Source: Arthrobacter cavernae (GTDB taxonomy: Bacteria; Actinomycetota; Actinomycetes; Actinomycetales; Micrococcaceae). From it: DNA of 64,000 nucleotides. Below the pieces are notes generated by a model. The model had not been told where the DNA came from and searched no databases. It worked only from the letters and a program-made list of their open reading frames with translations. The stretch is from assembly GCF_017368795.1 (NCBI RefSeq), contig NZ_JAFNLL010000002.1, forward strand, positions 248,001 to 312,000, written 5' to 3'. Shown here piece by piece: positions 1 to 11,721 of the stretch. The position numbers were made by a program, and so were the translations under genes. Each line of letters starts with the position of its first letter. Position 1 is the stretch's first letter.

Positions 1-1
1 C

Positions 2-685
2 TTCCATGTCCGCCGTGGCGAGATCGTCGGATTCGCCGGGCTCATGGGCGCCGGCCGCACAGAACTTGCCCGGTCCGTGTTCGGCCACTCCTATGGCCGG
101 TTCATTTCGGGCCACGTCTACGTGGACGGCAAGGAGGTCCACATGCGCAGCGTCCGGCAAGCCATCGACGCTGGCCTCGGCTACGTCACGGAAGACCGCA
201 AGACCCTTGGCTTGAACCTCCTGGACGACATCAAGACCACCACCGTCTCCGCGAATCTGCGCAAGATCAGCCGCGGCATCGTCGTGGACGCGAATAAGGA
301 ATACGCGGTCGCCGAGGACTACCGCAAGTCCCTGCGCACCAAGACCCCCTCGGTGAATGAAGGCGTGGCCAAGCTCTCCGGCGGCAACCAGCAGAAAGTG
401 GTGTTGGCGAAGTGGATGTTCACGGATCCCGAGCTGCTGATCCTGGATGAGCCGACGCGCGGCATCGACGTCGGCGCCAAGTACGAGATCTACGGCATCA
501 TCCAGCAGCTGGCGAACCAGGGCAAGGGAGTGATCGTCATTTCCTCGGAGCTGCCTGAGCTCCTGGGCCTGTCCGACCGTATCTACACGATCTTCGAAGG
601 CGCCATCACCGGTGTCCTGAACAAGAACGAAGCAAGCCAGGAAAGCCTCATGAAACTCATGACGTCTTCGCGCAAAACCGCCTGA
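2..685 (+). CDS. mmsA: Sugar ABC importer ATPase, second nucleotide-binding domain (5' partial)
   Basis: This is the C-terminal half of a tandem ATPase that drives import of monosaccharides (MmsA/GguA/XylG type). The frame is open from base 2, so the start lies outside the window. Visible elements are the phosphate-binding loop variant [10 protein letters not shown] (non-canonical Walker A, typical of the second domain), the ABC signature LSGGNQQK and Walker [13 protein letters not shown]. The stop lies 52 nt before the permease gene and the substrate-binding gene follows, which gives the classic ATPase-permease-binding-protein order. Substrate cannot be read from the sequence. The family name is my assignment from length and gene order of the set. 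Confidence 0.88.
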   Translation, partial: FHVRRGEIVGFAGLMGAGRTELARSVFGHSYGRFISGHVYVDGKEVHMRSVRQAIDAGLGYVTEDRKTLGLNLLDDIKTTTVSANLRKISRGIVVDANKEYAVAEDYRKSLRTKTPSVNEGVAKLSGGNQQKVVLAKWMFTDPELLILDEPTRGIDVGAKYEIYGIIQQLANQGKGVIVISSELPELLGLSDRIYTIFEGAITGVLNKNEASQESLMKLMTSSRKTA

Positions 686-737
686 AACCGGCGACCTGCC
701 AACTCCCGTACCCTTCCGGACACAAGGACCCACAACC

Positions 738-2015
738 ATGAACGCGCTCAAGAAGCTATTCGGTGGCAACACCCGCCAATTCGGCATGATCTTCGCCCTG
801 GTGGCACTGGTCGTCTTCTTCCAGATCTTCACCGAGGGGCGCACGCTGACCCCCGGCAACGTCATCAACCTCTTCAACGGCAACTCCTACATCCTGATCC
901 TGGCCATCGGCATGGTCTTGGTGATCATCGCCGGGCACATCGACCTCTCGGTCGGCTCCGTCGCCGCGTTCGTGGGCATCGCCGTGGCCCTGGCCATCCG
1001 GGACTGGAACCTGCCCTGGTACGCCGCCGTGCTCTTCGGGCTTCTGCTCGGGGCCCTGATCGGCGCCTGGCAAGGATACTGGACGGCCTACGTCGGCATC
1101 CCCGCCTTCATCGTGACCCTGGCCGGCATGCTGCTATTCCGCGGCTTCAACCAGTTCGTCGGCAAGTCCAACACCATCCCCGTTCCGGCCGACTTCCAGT
1201 ACCTCGGCTCCGGATACCTGCCCGAAATCGGGCCCAGCACCGGCTTCAACAACCTCACCGTCCTCCTGGGCCTGCTCGCCGTGGCCTTCGTCATCACCGG
1301 TGAACTCCGTGCCCGCCGCACCGCCAAGGCCCTCGGCGCAGAAGTCCCCGAAACCTGGGTCATGATCACCAAGCTCGTGCTCATCAACGGTGCCATCCTC
1401 TACGCGACCTACCTGTTCGCCACCGGCCGCACCGGCACGTCCTTCCCCATCCCCGGCCTGATCCTGGCCGTGCTCGTCCTCATCTACGGCTTCATCTCAG
1501 CCAAGACCGTCGTCGGCCGCCACATCTACGCGGTCGGTGGCAACCGCCACGCCGCCGAACTCTCCGGCGTGCAGTCCAAGAAGGTCAACTTCCTGGTCAT
1601 GATGAACATGTCGATCCTGGCAGGCCTGGCGGGCATGATCTTCGTCGGCCGTTCCACCGCGTCCGGCCCCTTCGACGGCGTCGGCTGGGAACTGGACGCC
1701 ATCGCGGCCGTGTTCATCGGCGGCGCCGCGGTCACCGGCGGCGTGGGCACCGTGATCGGCTCGATCGTCGGAGGCCTCGTCATGGCCGTGCTCAACAACG
1801 GGCTGCAGCTCCTGGGCGTCGGTGCGGACCTTACCCAGATCATCAAGGGCCTCGTTCTGCTGGCCGCAGTGGCCTTCGATGTCTACAACAAGACCCAGGG
1901 CAAGAAGTCCATCATCGGCCTGCTGATGAAGAACTTCGGCGGCAGCGGCAACAATGTCCCCACCAAGCCCGATGAGACGACTTCCACCAAGGAAGTCATC
2001 TCCAAGGAAGCCTGA
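738..2015 (+). CDS. mmsB: Sugar ABC transporter permease (MmsB/GguB-like)
   Basis: This is a 425-aa integral membrane permease of the BPD_transp_2 (ribose/xylose/monosaccharide) family. About ten hydrophobic segments are visible, and the conserved GHIDLSVGSVAAF stretch sits near residue 55. The C-terminal part has the AVFIGGAAVTGGVGTVIG motif seen in RbsC/XylH permeases. It is longer than RbsC (about 320 aa) and matches the 400-aa GguB/MmsB class, with an insert after residue 175. It lies between the ATPase and the binding protein in one operon. The start ATG has a modest purine-rich leader (acaaggac). Confidence 0.9.
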   Translation: MNALKKLFGGNTRQFGMIFALVALVVFFQIFTEGRTLTPGNVINLFNGNSYILILAIGMVLVIIAGHIDLSVGSVAAFVGIAVALAIRDWNLPWYAAVLFGLLLGALIGAWQGYWTAYVGIPAFIVTLAGMLLFRGFNQFVGKSNTIPVPADFQYLGSGYLPEIGPSTGFNNLTVLLGLLAVAFVITGELRARRTAKALGAEVPETWVMITKLVLINGAILYATYLFATGRTGTSFPIPGLILAVLVLIYGFISAKTVVGRHIYAVGGNRHAAELSGVQSKKVNFLVMMNMSILAGLAGMIFVGRSTASGPFDGVGWELDAIAAVFIGGAAVTGGVGTVIGSIVGGLVMAVLNNGLQLLGVGADLTQIIKGLVLLAAVAFDVYNKTQGKKSIIGLLMKNFGGSGNNVPTKPDETTSTKEVISKEA

Positions 2016-2067
2016 TCGGCCTCCCACATCACTTGCCCTACTCCACCAAAAGAAAGTGAATCAACAA

Positions 2068-3168
2068 ATGCGAATGTTTGGTAAAGCAGGAAAGGCAGCA
2101 GCCGTTGCTGCGATCGCGGCACTGGCGCTGACGGCCTGCGGCCGCACGGACGGCGGGGCTGGCGGCGGGTCCACGGCTGGCGGCGAGGCATTCCCGAAGG
2201 ACTCCCTGATCGGCGTCGCGCTTCCCCAGAAGACCAGTGAAAACTGGGTCCTTGCCGAGAAACTCTTCAACGACGGCCTCAAGGGCGCAGGCTTCAAGGC
2301 CGATGTCCAGTTCGCCAACGGCGGCGTCTCCGAGCAGCAGAACCAGATCGCCGCCATGGTCACCAAGGGTGCCAAGGTGGTCATCGTCGGTGCCATCGAC
2401 GGCGCGCAGCTGGGCACCCAGCTCAAGCAGGCGAAGGACGCCGGCGCGACCATCATCGCGTACGACCGTTTGCTGCTGAACACCGAAAACGTTGACTACT
2501 ACGTGGCCTACGACAACTTCAAGGTGGGCGAGCTCCAGGGCCAGGCACTGCTGGATGGCCTGAAGGCGAAGAAGGCAACGGGCCCGTACAACATCGAGCT
2601 CTTTGCCGGTTCCCCGGATGACGCCAACGCCAAGGTCTTCTTTGACGGTGCCATGAAGGTGCTGCAGCCGAAGATCGACGACGGCACGCTGAAGGTCCTC
2701 TCCGGACAGAAGTCCTTCGAGCAGGCTGTGACCCAGGGCTGGAAGGCAGAAAACGCGCAGAAGCGCGCTGACACGCTGCTCACCGGCAGTTACGGCACCG
2801 CGCCGCTGGACGGCGTCCTGTCCCCCAACGACACGCTGGCCCGCGCAGTGCTGACGTCCGTCAAGGCCGCCGGCAAGCCGCTGCCGGTTGTCACGGGCCA
2901 GGACTCCGAAGTTGAATCAGTGAAGTCGATCCTCGCCGGGGAACAGTACTCCACCATCAACAAGGACACCCGCAAGCTGGTTGAGCACGCCATCCTGATG
3001 GCCAAGGAGCTGCAGGCAGGCAAGAAACTGGAAATCAATGATGCCGACTCCTACAAGAACGGCGTCAAGACCGTCCCCGCGTACCTCCTGCCCCCGGTCA
3101 TCGTGACCAAGGAGAACGTCAAGGCGGCCTACGTGGACGATCCGGTCCTCGGCCCGCTCACCAAGTAG
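2068..3168 (+). CDS. chvE: Sugar-binding lipoprotein of the ABC importer (ChvE-like)
   Basis: This 366-aa periplasmic-binding-protein type 1 lipoprotein captures sugar outside the membrane for the permease upstream. The N-terminus from ATG 2068 is a positively charged start, a hydrophobic stretch and a lipobox (LTAC) with Cys about residue 24, followed by a Gly/Ser-rich linker. The body carries the IGVALPQKTSENW entry strand and the IDGAQLGTQLKQAKDAGATIIAYDRLL region typical of xylose/ChvE-type binding proteins. The open frame extends upstream to 1954, but that stretch overlaps the permease gene and lacks a signal sequence, so 2068 is chosen. A strong hairpin follows the stop. Confidence 0.9.
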   Translation: MRMFGKAGKAAAVAAIAALALTACGRTDGGAGGGSTAGGEAFPKDSLIGVALPQKTSENWVLAEKLFNDGLKGAGFKADVQFANGGVSEQQNQIAAMVTKGAKVVIVGAIDGAQLGTQLKQAKDAGATIIAYDRLLLNTENVDYYVAYDNFKVGELQGQALLDGLKAKKATGPYNIELFAGSPDDANAKVFFDGAMKVLQPKIDDGTLKVLSGQKSFEQAVTQGWKAENAQKRADTLLTGSYGTAPLDGVLSPNDTLARAVLTSVKAAGKPLPVVTGQDSEVESVKSILAGEQYSTINKDTRKLVEHAILMAKELQAGKKLEINDADSYKNGVKTVPAYLLPPVIVTKENVKAAYVDDPVLGPLTK

Positions 3169-3184
3169 CTCTCTCTCGAAAGCC

Positions 3185-3220
3185 AGGCCCCGGCCCGCCA
3201 GCAATGGCGGACCGGGGCCT
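3185..3220 (+). terminator. Rho-independent-type hairpin after the sugar importer operon
   Basis: A 15-nt arm (3185-3199) pairs with 3206-3220 around a 6-nt loop, with one interior mismatch. It starts 17 nt after the chvE stop. There is no clear T-run, which is common in actinobacteria. It separates the operon from the convergent ABC exporter genes. Confidence 0.8.
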
Positions 3221-3231
3221 TCGCTGTGCCG

Positions 3232-3283
3232 TCCCCAACGCTCTCTCACTTTTGGCGGGAATTTCCCCAACGCTCTCTCACTT
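3232..3283. repeat. Two direct copies of a 20-bp sequence between convergent genes
   Basis: The identical 20-mer TCCCCAACGCTCTCTCACTT occurs at 3232-3251 and 3264-3283, a 32-bp period. It sits between two gene 3' ends and is not part of either hairpin or coding region. Its function is unknown. Confidence 0.85.
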
Positions 3284-3298
3284 CTGAGGAAGCGGCAG

Positions 3299-4480
3299 TC
3301 AGAACCGGATAGCGTCGATCACCTTCACGCGCACTGCCACCAGCGCCGGGATGGCGCCAGCGAGTGCACCCACCAGGACGGCGGCGCCCAGGCCGAGGAG
3401 CGCCGCCTCCACGGGGAAGGCCGGGTACTGGCTGAGCGCGGGGGCAATCTTGGATTCAATCCAAGGATGCTTCACCACGGCAACGGCCAGCATCACGCCG
3501 GCCATCCCTGCCACGGCCGTCGCCACCACGGACTCCATCATGACGCCCACAAAGATGCGTCCGGAGGTGGCGCCGAAGCTGCGCCGGATGCCGATTTCCC
3601 GGACCCGGTAACGCACGGTGACCATGGAGATGTTCAGCATCCCCACGGCGCCGAGCAGCAGCACCAGCCCGGCGACGCCGCCCACGGCCAGCTGGGCGAC
3701 GGCAAAGGGGTCCCCGTTCGCGGCGTAGTCCATCCGGTACGTGTCGGCATACATGTCCGGGAATTCGGTTTGGAGGTCGGCCTTGATCGCGTGGCGCAGG
3801 GCTTCGGCCTGGCCGTCCTGCACCCACACTTTGAAGTCACTGTGCGTGGGCTGGATTCCGGCGAGCGTGGCCCCGGCGCCCAGCATGAACGCCATGGGCG
3901 GGGATTCCGGGTAGTTGTCCGGTACGACGCCGATCACCACCGCCGTGGTTTCCTGCTCGCCGGTGATCTTCACCGTGGGGCTGCGGCCCAGGTCCGGGCG
4001 TCCGGCAGCGTTGTAGAAAGCTTCCGAGACGACGACGGCGGGTGCCAGCCTTTGGGCGTCATCCGCTGCGAACCACGAGCCACGCCGCAGCTCCACGCGG
4101 TGGATCACCCCGTAGCCCGGGTCCACCACAGTCACCTGCACCTGCTGCACTCCGCGGGGAAACTGGAAACCGCCCTGCGCCTGCCCCACATGGGTGGAGT
4201 AGGTGATTCCATAACGGCTGACGATCCCTTGGTAGGCCTTTTCGAGCCGCGCCGGGTCCGGCGGAGTGGGGCCATTGACGCTGAGCCCCAGGGTGGCCGT
4301 CCGGCCCCCGTTGCGTTCAGACATGGCCTTCATGCCTTCGCGGGCCAGGTTGCCCACACCCACCACGGAGGTCAGGGCGGCCACGGACAAGGCCACGCCC
4401 AGCAGTGCCAGCAGGATGCGGACCTTGTTGATCCGCAGTTCCTGCCAGGCTTCGACGAGCGTGGAGACGAAGCCGGTCAT
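3299..4480 (-). CDS. ABC exporter permease, MacB/FtsX family
   Basis: This 393-aa permease has the MacB topology: one N-terminal membrane helix (about residues 18-45), a large extracytoplasmic MacB_PCD-type domain, then three C-terminal helices (about 265-390) with the MVTVRYRVREIGIRRSFGATSGRI motif region of FtsX/MacB permeases. It overlaps the upstream ATPase gene by 4 nt, so the two are translationally coupled. With the adaptor gene it forms a three-gene MacAB-like system. Such systems export peptides, lipids or drugs; the substrate here is unknown. Confidence 0.87.
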   Translation of the reverse strand: MTGFVSTLVEAWQELRINKVRILLALLGVALSVAALTSVVGVGNLAREGMKAMSERNGGRTATLGLSVNGPTPPDPARLEKAYQGIVSRYGITYSTHVGQAQGGFQFPRGVQQVQVTVVDPGYGVIHRVELRRGSWFAADDAQRLAPAVVVSEAFYNAAGRPDLGRSPTVKITGEQETTAVVIGVVPDNYPESPPMAFMLGAGATLAGIQPTHSDFKVWVQDGQAEALRHAIKADLQTEFPDMYADTYRMDYAANGDPFAVAQLAVGGVAGLVLLLGAVGMLNISMVTVRYRVREIGIRRSFGATSGRIFVGVMMESVVATAVAGMAGVMLAVAVVKHPWIESKIAPALSQYPAFPVEAALLGLGAAVLVGALAGAIPALVAVRVKVIDAIRF

Positions 4481-5202
4481 GCGCCTACCCCCGCCGTCTC
4501 ATGGGCGTTCAGCCCGGCGTTCAACCCGGTCAGGACCCCGGCGTCGAGCCGGTAGCAGGCACAGGCCAGGGCTGCCACGTTGGCATCGTGGGTGATGGTC
4601 ACCAGGGCGGCCGCCGTTTCGGTGGCCACGGTATCCAGGAGCGCCATGACGGCCTGGCCGGTTTCCACGTCCAGGGCACCGGTCGGTTCGTCGGCCAGGA
4701 TGAGCCGCGGTCGGCGCACGAGTGCCCGGGCGATGGCCACCCGCTGCTGCTCGCCGCCGGAAAGCATGTTCGGCATGGTCCGGGCACGTCCGGCCAGGCC
4801 CACCCGGTCCAGCATGTCCATGGCGAGCTCGCGGCGGCGCCAGAAGTCCCGGCCCTTTGCATACAGGAGCGGGGTGATGACGTTGTCCAGGGCGCTCCGG
4901 CCCTGGAGCAGGTTGAACTGCTGGAACACGAAGCCCACGGTGGAGCCGCGCAGGCGTGCCCTGGCGTTGCCGCGCAGCTGCTGCACCGGGACGCCCTGGA
5001 AGTCCAGTTCACCTGAGGTCGGCACGTCCAGCAGGCCCAGCAGATTCAGCAGGGTGGACTTGCCGCAGCCGGAACGGCCGATGATGGCGGTGTGGTCGCC
5101 GCTGTGGACCTCGAAGTCCACGCCGCGCAGGATGTGCAGCTCTTGGTCGTCCGGCAGGACCACGCTCCGGGTGACGCCCCTGAGGTTGACGAGGGTCTCC
5201 AC
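4477..5202 (-). CDS. ABC exporter ATPase, MacB/LolD type
   Basis: This 241-aa cytoplasmic ATPase has Walker [10 protein letters not shown] near residue 42, the signature [15 protein letters not shown] and Walker [13 protein letters not shown]. The length and motifs match the LolD/MacB group that partners FtsX-like permeases. The start is 2 nt after the adaptor stop and the 3' end overlaps the permease start, so the three genes are one operon transcribed leftward. Confidence 0.92.
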   Translation of the reverse strand: METLVNLRGVTRSVVLPDDQELHILRGVDFEVHSGDHTAIIGRSGCGKSTLLNLLGLLDVPTSGELDFQGVPVQQLRGNARARLRGSTVGFVFQQFNLLQGRSALDNVITPLLYAKGRDFWRRRELAMDMLDRVGLAGRARTMPNMLSGGEQQRVAIARALVRRPRLILADEPTGALDVETGQAVMALLDTVATETAAALVTITHDANVAALACACYRLDAGVLTGLNAGLNAHETAGVGA

Positions 5203-5204
5203 GA

Positions 5205-6341
5205 TCAGCCGCCTGCCGGGCCGTACACGGCGCCGCCGGGACCTGCCATGCCGGGTCCCTGCATCTGCGCGGGAGCACCCGGCACGAATTCAAGGATCTG
5301 TTCACCCTCGGCCAGTCCGGAAACGACTTCCACCTTGGTGCCGTCGTTGAGGCCCAGGGCCACGGTGCGCTGTTCCGGGGCCGCGCCTTGAGCGCCGGCG
5401 CCGGCCAGCCATACGAGGCCTTCCTTGACGCTGCCCTTGACCGAAGTCAGCGGAACCGTCACAACATTCGTGGCCACGCCGGCGCTGACCGTCATGGTGG
5501 CCCCAAGCCCAGCGAAGACCTCGGTGCCGGACGGGATGGCGCAGCTCAGGGTCCCGGTGGCCGGTCCACCGTCCTGCGGGGCCCCGGCACCCGGGCCGGG
5601 GATGGCCACCGCTGCGGGGGCCGAGATTCCCGGCACGGACATGCCGACGCCGCCGGGGCCGCCAGCCGGGGTGGACGAGCCGCCGTCGTCGGACGCGTTG
5701 TTCTTGAGCGTCACTGCAGCGCACTGGAACGGTGCCGGGCCGCCCACCAGGGAGATCTCGGCCGAGCCGGGCTTCCCGAGCAGCCGGTACTGCTGGCCGG
5801 CGTTGACTGGACCTGAAACGGTGAAGGTGCCCGGGTCCACCTTGCCCACGGTCTCGCCGACGCTCAGCTGCTGGTCCTCCAGCACGGTCAGGGACTGCAG
5901 CTTGCCGTCAGCGGGTGCCACAACGTCGAAGTAGTCGTACACGGGCTTGGCGGGGGCCTGGTTTTCGCCGGCCTGGTTCCTGTCGGTCTGGGACGGGACC
6001 GCGGCGATCTGGCGCTGCCGTTCGGTGGCGATCTGGAAGAGGCGGTCCCCCTTGGTGACGGCGGCTCCCGGCTCCAGGAAGATATGCACCACTTTGCCTA
6101 CCGCCGTGCTGCGGACGGCCACTGCGGCGTCGCCCTGCACGGTGGCCTTGATCTGCACCGTGTTGGTGACCGTGGCGCGGATTGCCGGGACCACGGGAGT
6201 GTCCACTTGGGCCATCGGACCTGGTTCGGAAGCTACCGGCTTCAAGCCGTCCACAAAGGCGATCTTGACCAGGGCAACTGCGATCACTGCGAAGACCAGC
6301 AACCATGCCACAGGCAAAATGACGCGACGAAAAATCCCCAT
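5205..6341 (-). CDS. Membrane-fusion adaptor (HlyD/MacA-like) of the exporter
   Basis: This 378-aa protein has one N-terminal membrane helix (about residues 8-26) followed by an extracytoplasmic region. A lipoyl/HlyD-type beta segment ([21 protein letters not shown]) is visible, then a conserved [11 protein letters not shown] strand and a C-terminal beta-barrel/membrane-proximal part ending in a Gly/Pro/Met-rich tail. It is first in the operon and is expected to link the permease to the cell envelope. A GGAGCAGGG ribosome site lies just upstream of the ATG at 6341. In Gram-positive bacteria such adaptors are thought to act on the outer face of the membrane. Confidence 0.82.
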   Translation of the reverse strand: MGIFRRVILPVAWLLVFAVIAVALVKIAFVDGLKPVASEPGPMAQVDTPVVPAIRATVTNTVQIKATVQGDAAVAVRSTAVGKVVHIFLEPGAAVTKGDRLFQIATERQRQIAAVPSQTDRNQAGENQAPAKPVYDYFDVVAPADGKLQSLTVLEDQQLSVGETVGKVDPGTFTVSGPVNAGQQYRLLGKPGSAEISLVGGPAPFQCAAVTLKNNASDDGGSSTPAGGPGGVGMSVPGISAPAAVAIPGPGAGAPQDGGPATGTLSCAIPSGTEVFAGLGATMTVSAGVATNVVTVPLTSVKGSVKEGLVWLAGAGAQGAAPEQRTVALGLNDGTKVEVVSGLAEGEQILEFVPGAPAQMQGPGMAGPGGAVYGPAGG

Positions 6342-6468
6342 CCCTGCTCCATTCGGTAACTCCCCACAGAACCTCTCTGCGAGGGATGATCCACCCAGCC
6401 TAGACGCAGGGCATGACAGAATTCACAATCCGTATGACTTGACGGGCTGGTGTTGGAAGGGTGAGAGG

Positions 6469-7548
6469 ATGTCAGGCATGAGCCTGCATATCGCCAAGCC
6501 GTGGTTGTTCAGCCAGAGAAACCAGGACCCCCGCGCCGCCACCGGCAAGCGCCTGCGGTGGGGTGTCGTGTCCACCGGCGACATCGCCAACACGGTGTCC
6601 CAGGACCTCGCCCAGCTCGAGGATGCGGAACTCTACGCGGTCAGCTCCCGCCGCCAGGAAGCGGCGGATGCCTTTGCGGCGTCCCTGGGCTTCACCGCGG
6701 CGTACGGGGACGACGCCGGCGTGCCCGGCTACCAGCGGCTCGTGGACGACGAAAACGTGGACGTCGTCTACGTCGCCACCCCGCACGGCCAGCACTTCGA
6801 GATCGCCGGGGCCGCGCTCCGTGCCGGCAAGCACGTCCTGTGTGAAAAGGCGCTGACGATCAACGCCCGCGAAGCCGCCGAACTCGTCAAACTCGCCCGG
6901 GACCAGAAGGTGTTCCTCATGGAGGCGGTCTGGAGCCGGTTTCTGCCGAGCATGCAGCGCGCATTTTCCATTGCGGCGTCCGGGGAAATCGGCGACGTCC
7001 AGTGGGTCAGCGCCGATCTCGGTTTCCCGGCTCCGTACGATCCCTCGGCGCGCATCTGGGCGGTCAAGGACGGCGGCGGCGCCCTCCTGGACCTGACCAT
7101 CTACCCGCTGCTGTGGGCACTGGGAACCCTGGGCTTCCCGCAGTCCGTCAGCGCTGTGGGCTCACTGAACGACGACGGCGTGGACACCCAGAATGCGCTG
7201 ACCCTCGGCTACGCGGACGGCGCACAAGCCCAATTGACGTCTTCACTGGTGGCCCATGGACCCCGAACCGCCACGGTTGCCGGCAGCCTCGGCTACCTGC
7301 AGACGCACGGCTCGGCCAACAACCCGCGCGAGCTGCTGGTCCGCACGGGGTGGGACGAGCCGCGGACCGAACGGTTCGACGTCGTGGGCAGAGGCTACAC
7401 CTATGAGCTGCGCGAGGTAACCCGCTGCGTGCAGCAGGGCCTCACGGAAAGCCCGGTCATGTCCTTGGACGATTCGCTCAACACGATGCGCCTGTTCGAC
7501 GGCGTCCGGGCGCAGCTGGGAATCCGGTACCCGAACGACGCCCGCTGA
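6469..7548 (+). CDS. Gfo/Idh/MocA family NAD(P)-dependent oxidoreductase
   Basis: This 359-aa protein has an N-terminal Rossmann fold (WGVVSTGDIANTVSQDL, then YVATPHGQHFEIAGAAL and HVLCEKALTINAREA with the conserved EK catalytic lysine). The C-terminal part is the alpha/beta GFO_IDH_MocA_C domain. Members oxidise or reduce sugars, inositols or dihydrodiols; the substrate cannot be predicted. ATG 6469 is preceded by GGAAGG with an 8-nt spacer. ATG 6478 with GAGAGG upstream is an equally good start and would remove three residues. The upstream open frame is antisense to the adaptor gene and not coding. Confidence 0.88.
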   Translation: MSGMSLHIAKPWLFSQRNQDPRAATGKRLRWGVVSTGDIANTVSQDLAQLEDAELYAVSSRRQEAADAFAASLGFTAAYGDDAGVPGYQRLVDDENVDVVYVATPHGQHFEIAGAALRAGKHVLCEKALTINAREAAELVKLARDQKVFLMEAVWSRFLPSMQRAFSIAASGEIGDVQWVSADLGFPAPYDPSARIWAVKDGGGALLDLTIYPLLWALGTLGFPQSVSAVGSLNDDGVDTQNALTLGYADGAQAQLTSSLVAHGPRTATVAGSLGYLQTHGSANNPRELLVRTGWDEPRTERFDVVGRGYTYELREVTRCVQQGLTESPVMSLDDSLNTMRLFDGVRAQLGIRYPNDAR

Positions 7549-7584
7549 AGCGTCCACCGGGGCACGGCAGAGTCAGCGGACCCT

Positions 7585-8028
7585 TCACGGACGGCGCGTC
7601 CCGGCCCCTTGCCGGGCCAGTTTCCGGTCCACGGACAGGGCGCCGGGCCCGATGAAGGCGAGGGCCACAGAAATCGCGATGTAGACGATCAGCAGCTCGG
7701 CGTTCACGCCGGGCCTGTCCGTGAGCAGGGGCTTGCCCACCTCGGTGACGAACCAGATTCCCCCGTAGAGGACGGCGGCCAGGAAGCCTGCCACGCGGGT
7801 CAGCGCGCCGAGGACCAGGAGCAGGCCGAGGCCCGTCTCGCCGGCGATCACCAGCCAGGCCATGAGCTCGGGTTTCTGCACGCCCATGGCCGCCACGGAG
7901 GCGGCGAAGGCTACGTGCCCGGCGGCGAGCTTCTGCAGCCCGTGCACCATGATCAGGGCGCCGAAGACCACCCGGAGGATGGTGGCGCCGCGGGCGGAGG
8001 ACGTGGGGGACGGGTGAAGGAATTTCAC
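7585..8028 (-). CDS. DoxX family small membrane protein
   Basis: A DoxX family protein with four predicted helices and the family pattern GALIMVHGLQKL near the N-terminus, then GVQKPELMAWLVIAGETGLGLLLVLGALTR. Such proteins often associate with redox or quinone functions at the membrane. The frame could start at GTG 8091, but a terminator hairpin occupies 8099-8130, leaving no room for a promoter. GTG 8028 gives 147 aa and the usual DoxX N-terminus, so it is preferred. Confidence 0.8.
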   Translation of the reverse strand: MKFLHPSPTSSARGATILRVVFGALIMVHGLQKLAAGHVAFAASVAAMGVQKPELMAWLVIAGETGLGLLLVLGALTRVAGFLAAVLYGGIWFVTEVGKPLLTDRPGVNAELLIVYIAISVALAFIGPGALSVDRKLARQGAGTRRP

Positions 8029-8098
8029 CCGTCCCAATCTTCCATGCCCGGCGCCTCCTGCCAAGCACCGCGCGCCGTGCCCGCCAGCCACGAAAAAA

Positions 8099-8130
8099 AC
8101 GCCCCGCTGCTCTTCGAGCGGCGGGGCGTT
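8099..8130 (-). terminator. Hairpin terminator after icd
   Basis: The 10-nt arm AACGCCCCGC and its complement GCGGGGCGTT enclose a smaller CTC/GAG stem with a TTC loop. An A-run at 8093-8099 becomes a U-run on the minus-strand transcript, so it terminates icd transcription running leftward. Confidence 0.85.
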
Positions 8131-8170
8131 TCCTTTGCCCGCCCAGGCGTTAACCCGGGCTGGCTACACG

Positions 8171-10552
<2,382 letters not shown>

Positions 10553-10630
10553 TCATGCGTTCGGTAGCTTCAGTTCCGTCAGTGGGCAGGCTGGCCATCC
10601 TTTTACTCCACCCCGAAAGGCAGAAAAACT

Positions 10631-11635
10631 GTGACACGAACCAAGGCCCTGGCCACAAGCCTGTTGAGTCTTTCCGCCGCAGCACTGCTGGCCTTCGCGG
10701 GGACCAGTGCCGCAACCGCGGCCCCTTCCCCCGGCAACGACGCCGGCAGCGCCGTCGTCAGCAGCCAGGCGGCTTCGGACAGCGGCACTGCGTCGTACTG
10801 GACCGCCGACCGCATGAAGAACGCCACGTCCGGCGACGTCCTGGCGGACAAGGCCATGCAGCGAGGCCAGAATAAGCACCTCACGTCCCCGGCCGAGCAG
10901 GGCCCGGCCAGCACGGTCGAGGGCAAGCAGGCAGCGGCGGACCCCGCGGCGGCCAATGGCAGCACCGTCAGCCTCAAGGCCAACAAGGGCGAAAACCCCG
11001 TCAAGCACATCGGCAAGGTCTTTTTCACCCTCGGTGGCACCAACTACGTGTGCTCCGGCAACTCGGTCACGGCCGCGAACGAAAGCACCGTCTCCACCGC
11101 AGGCCACTGCCTGAACGAAGGCCCCGGCGCCTTCGCCACAAACTTCGCCTTCGTGCCGGCCTACCTCAACGGCGCGGCACCGTACGGGACGTGGACAGCG
11201 AAGGCGCTGTACGCCCCCACGCAGTGGGCATCCGACGGCAACATGCAGTACGACACCGGCTTCGCGGTCATGAACACCCTCCACGGCCAGACCCTCTCCG
11301 ACGTCGTGGGCGCCTCCGGTGTCCAGTTCAACGCCGCCCGCGGCCTGAGCTACAAGGCCTTCGGCTACCCGGCAGCTCCGCCCTTCAACGGCCAGTCGCT
11401 CAAGAGCTGCTCCGGCACGGCCACGAAAGATCCCTACAACCCGCAGTTCAACAGCCAGGGAATCCCCTGCAACATGACCGGTGGTTCCTCGGGCGGTCCG
11501 TGGTTCATCGGCAACAGCTCCAGCGGCTACCAGAACTCCGTCAACAGCTACGGCTACGGCAGCAAATCCAAGATGTACGGCCCGTACTGGGGCACCGTGA
11601 TCCAGCAGGCGTACAGCACGGCTTCGGCGTCGTAA
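10631..11635 (+). CDS. Secreted trypsin-fold (S1/V8-like) serine protease
   Basis: A 334-aa extracellular protease with a Sec signal peptide (charged MTRTK, hydrophobic core to about residue 26, cleavage near ATAAPS). A propeptide-like stretch of about 90 residues precedes the fold. The catalytic triad is readable: H159 in VSTAGHC, D208 in QYDTGFAVM, S287 in GGSSGGPW. Two Cys (about 141 and 160) flank the His loop, and Cys 260 and 280 can pair in the Ser loop. The start is GTG 10631 with GAAAGGCAG about 10 nt upstream. A strong terminator follows. Specificity is not predictable, although the fold resembles glutamyl endopeptidases. Confidence 0.88.
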   Translation: MTRTKALATSLLSLSAAALLAFAGTSAATAAPSPGNDAGSAVVSSQAASDSGTASYWTADRMKNATSGDVLADKAMQRGQNKHLTSPAEQGPASTVEGKQAAADPAAANGSTVSLKANKGENPVKHIGKVFFTLGGTNYVCSGNSVTAANESTVSTAGHCLNEGPGAFATNFAFVPAYLNGAAPYGTWTAKALYAPTQWASDGNMQYDTGFAVMNTLHGQTLSDVVGASGVQFNAARGLSYKAFGYPAAPPFNGQSLKSCSGTATKDPYNPQFNSQGIPCNMTGGSSGGPWFIGNSSSGYQNSVNSYGYGSKSKMYGPYWGTVIQQAYSTASAS

Positions 11636-11655
11636 CCCGACGCTTGGGTTAAACG

Positions 11656-11689
11656 ACGGCGGCCGTCCCCTTCCGGGGGCGGCCGCCGT
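11656..11689. terminator. Bidirectional hairpin between protease and purH
   Basis: The 15-nt arms ACGGCGGCCGTCCCC and GGGGGCGGCCGCCGT pair with one wobble around a TTCC loop. It lies between two convergent genes and ends in TTTGCGTT, so it can serve both strands. Confidence 0.85.
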
Positions 11690-11721
11690 TTGCGTTACTG
11701 GCTCCTGGAGGCGGTGGGGAC

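Noticed and set aside
8141..8158. CCCAGGCGTTAACCCGGG as a second icd terminator
   Set aside because: Imperfect and short; the hairpin at 8099-8130 is sufficient.
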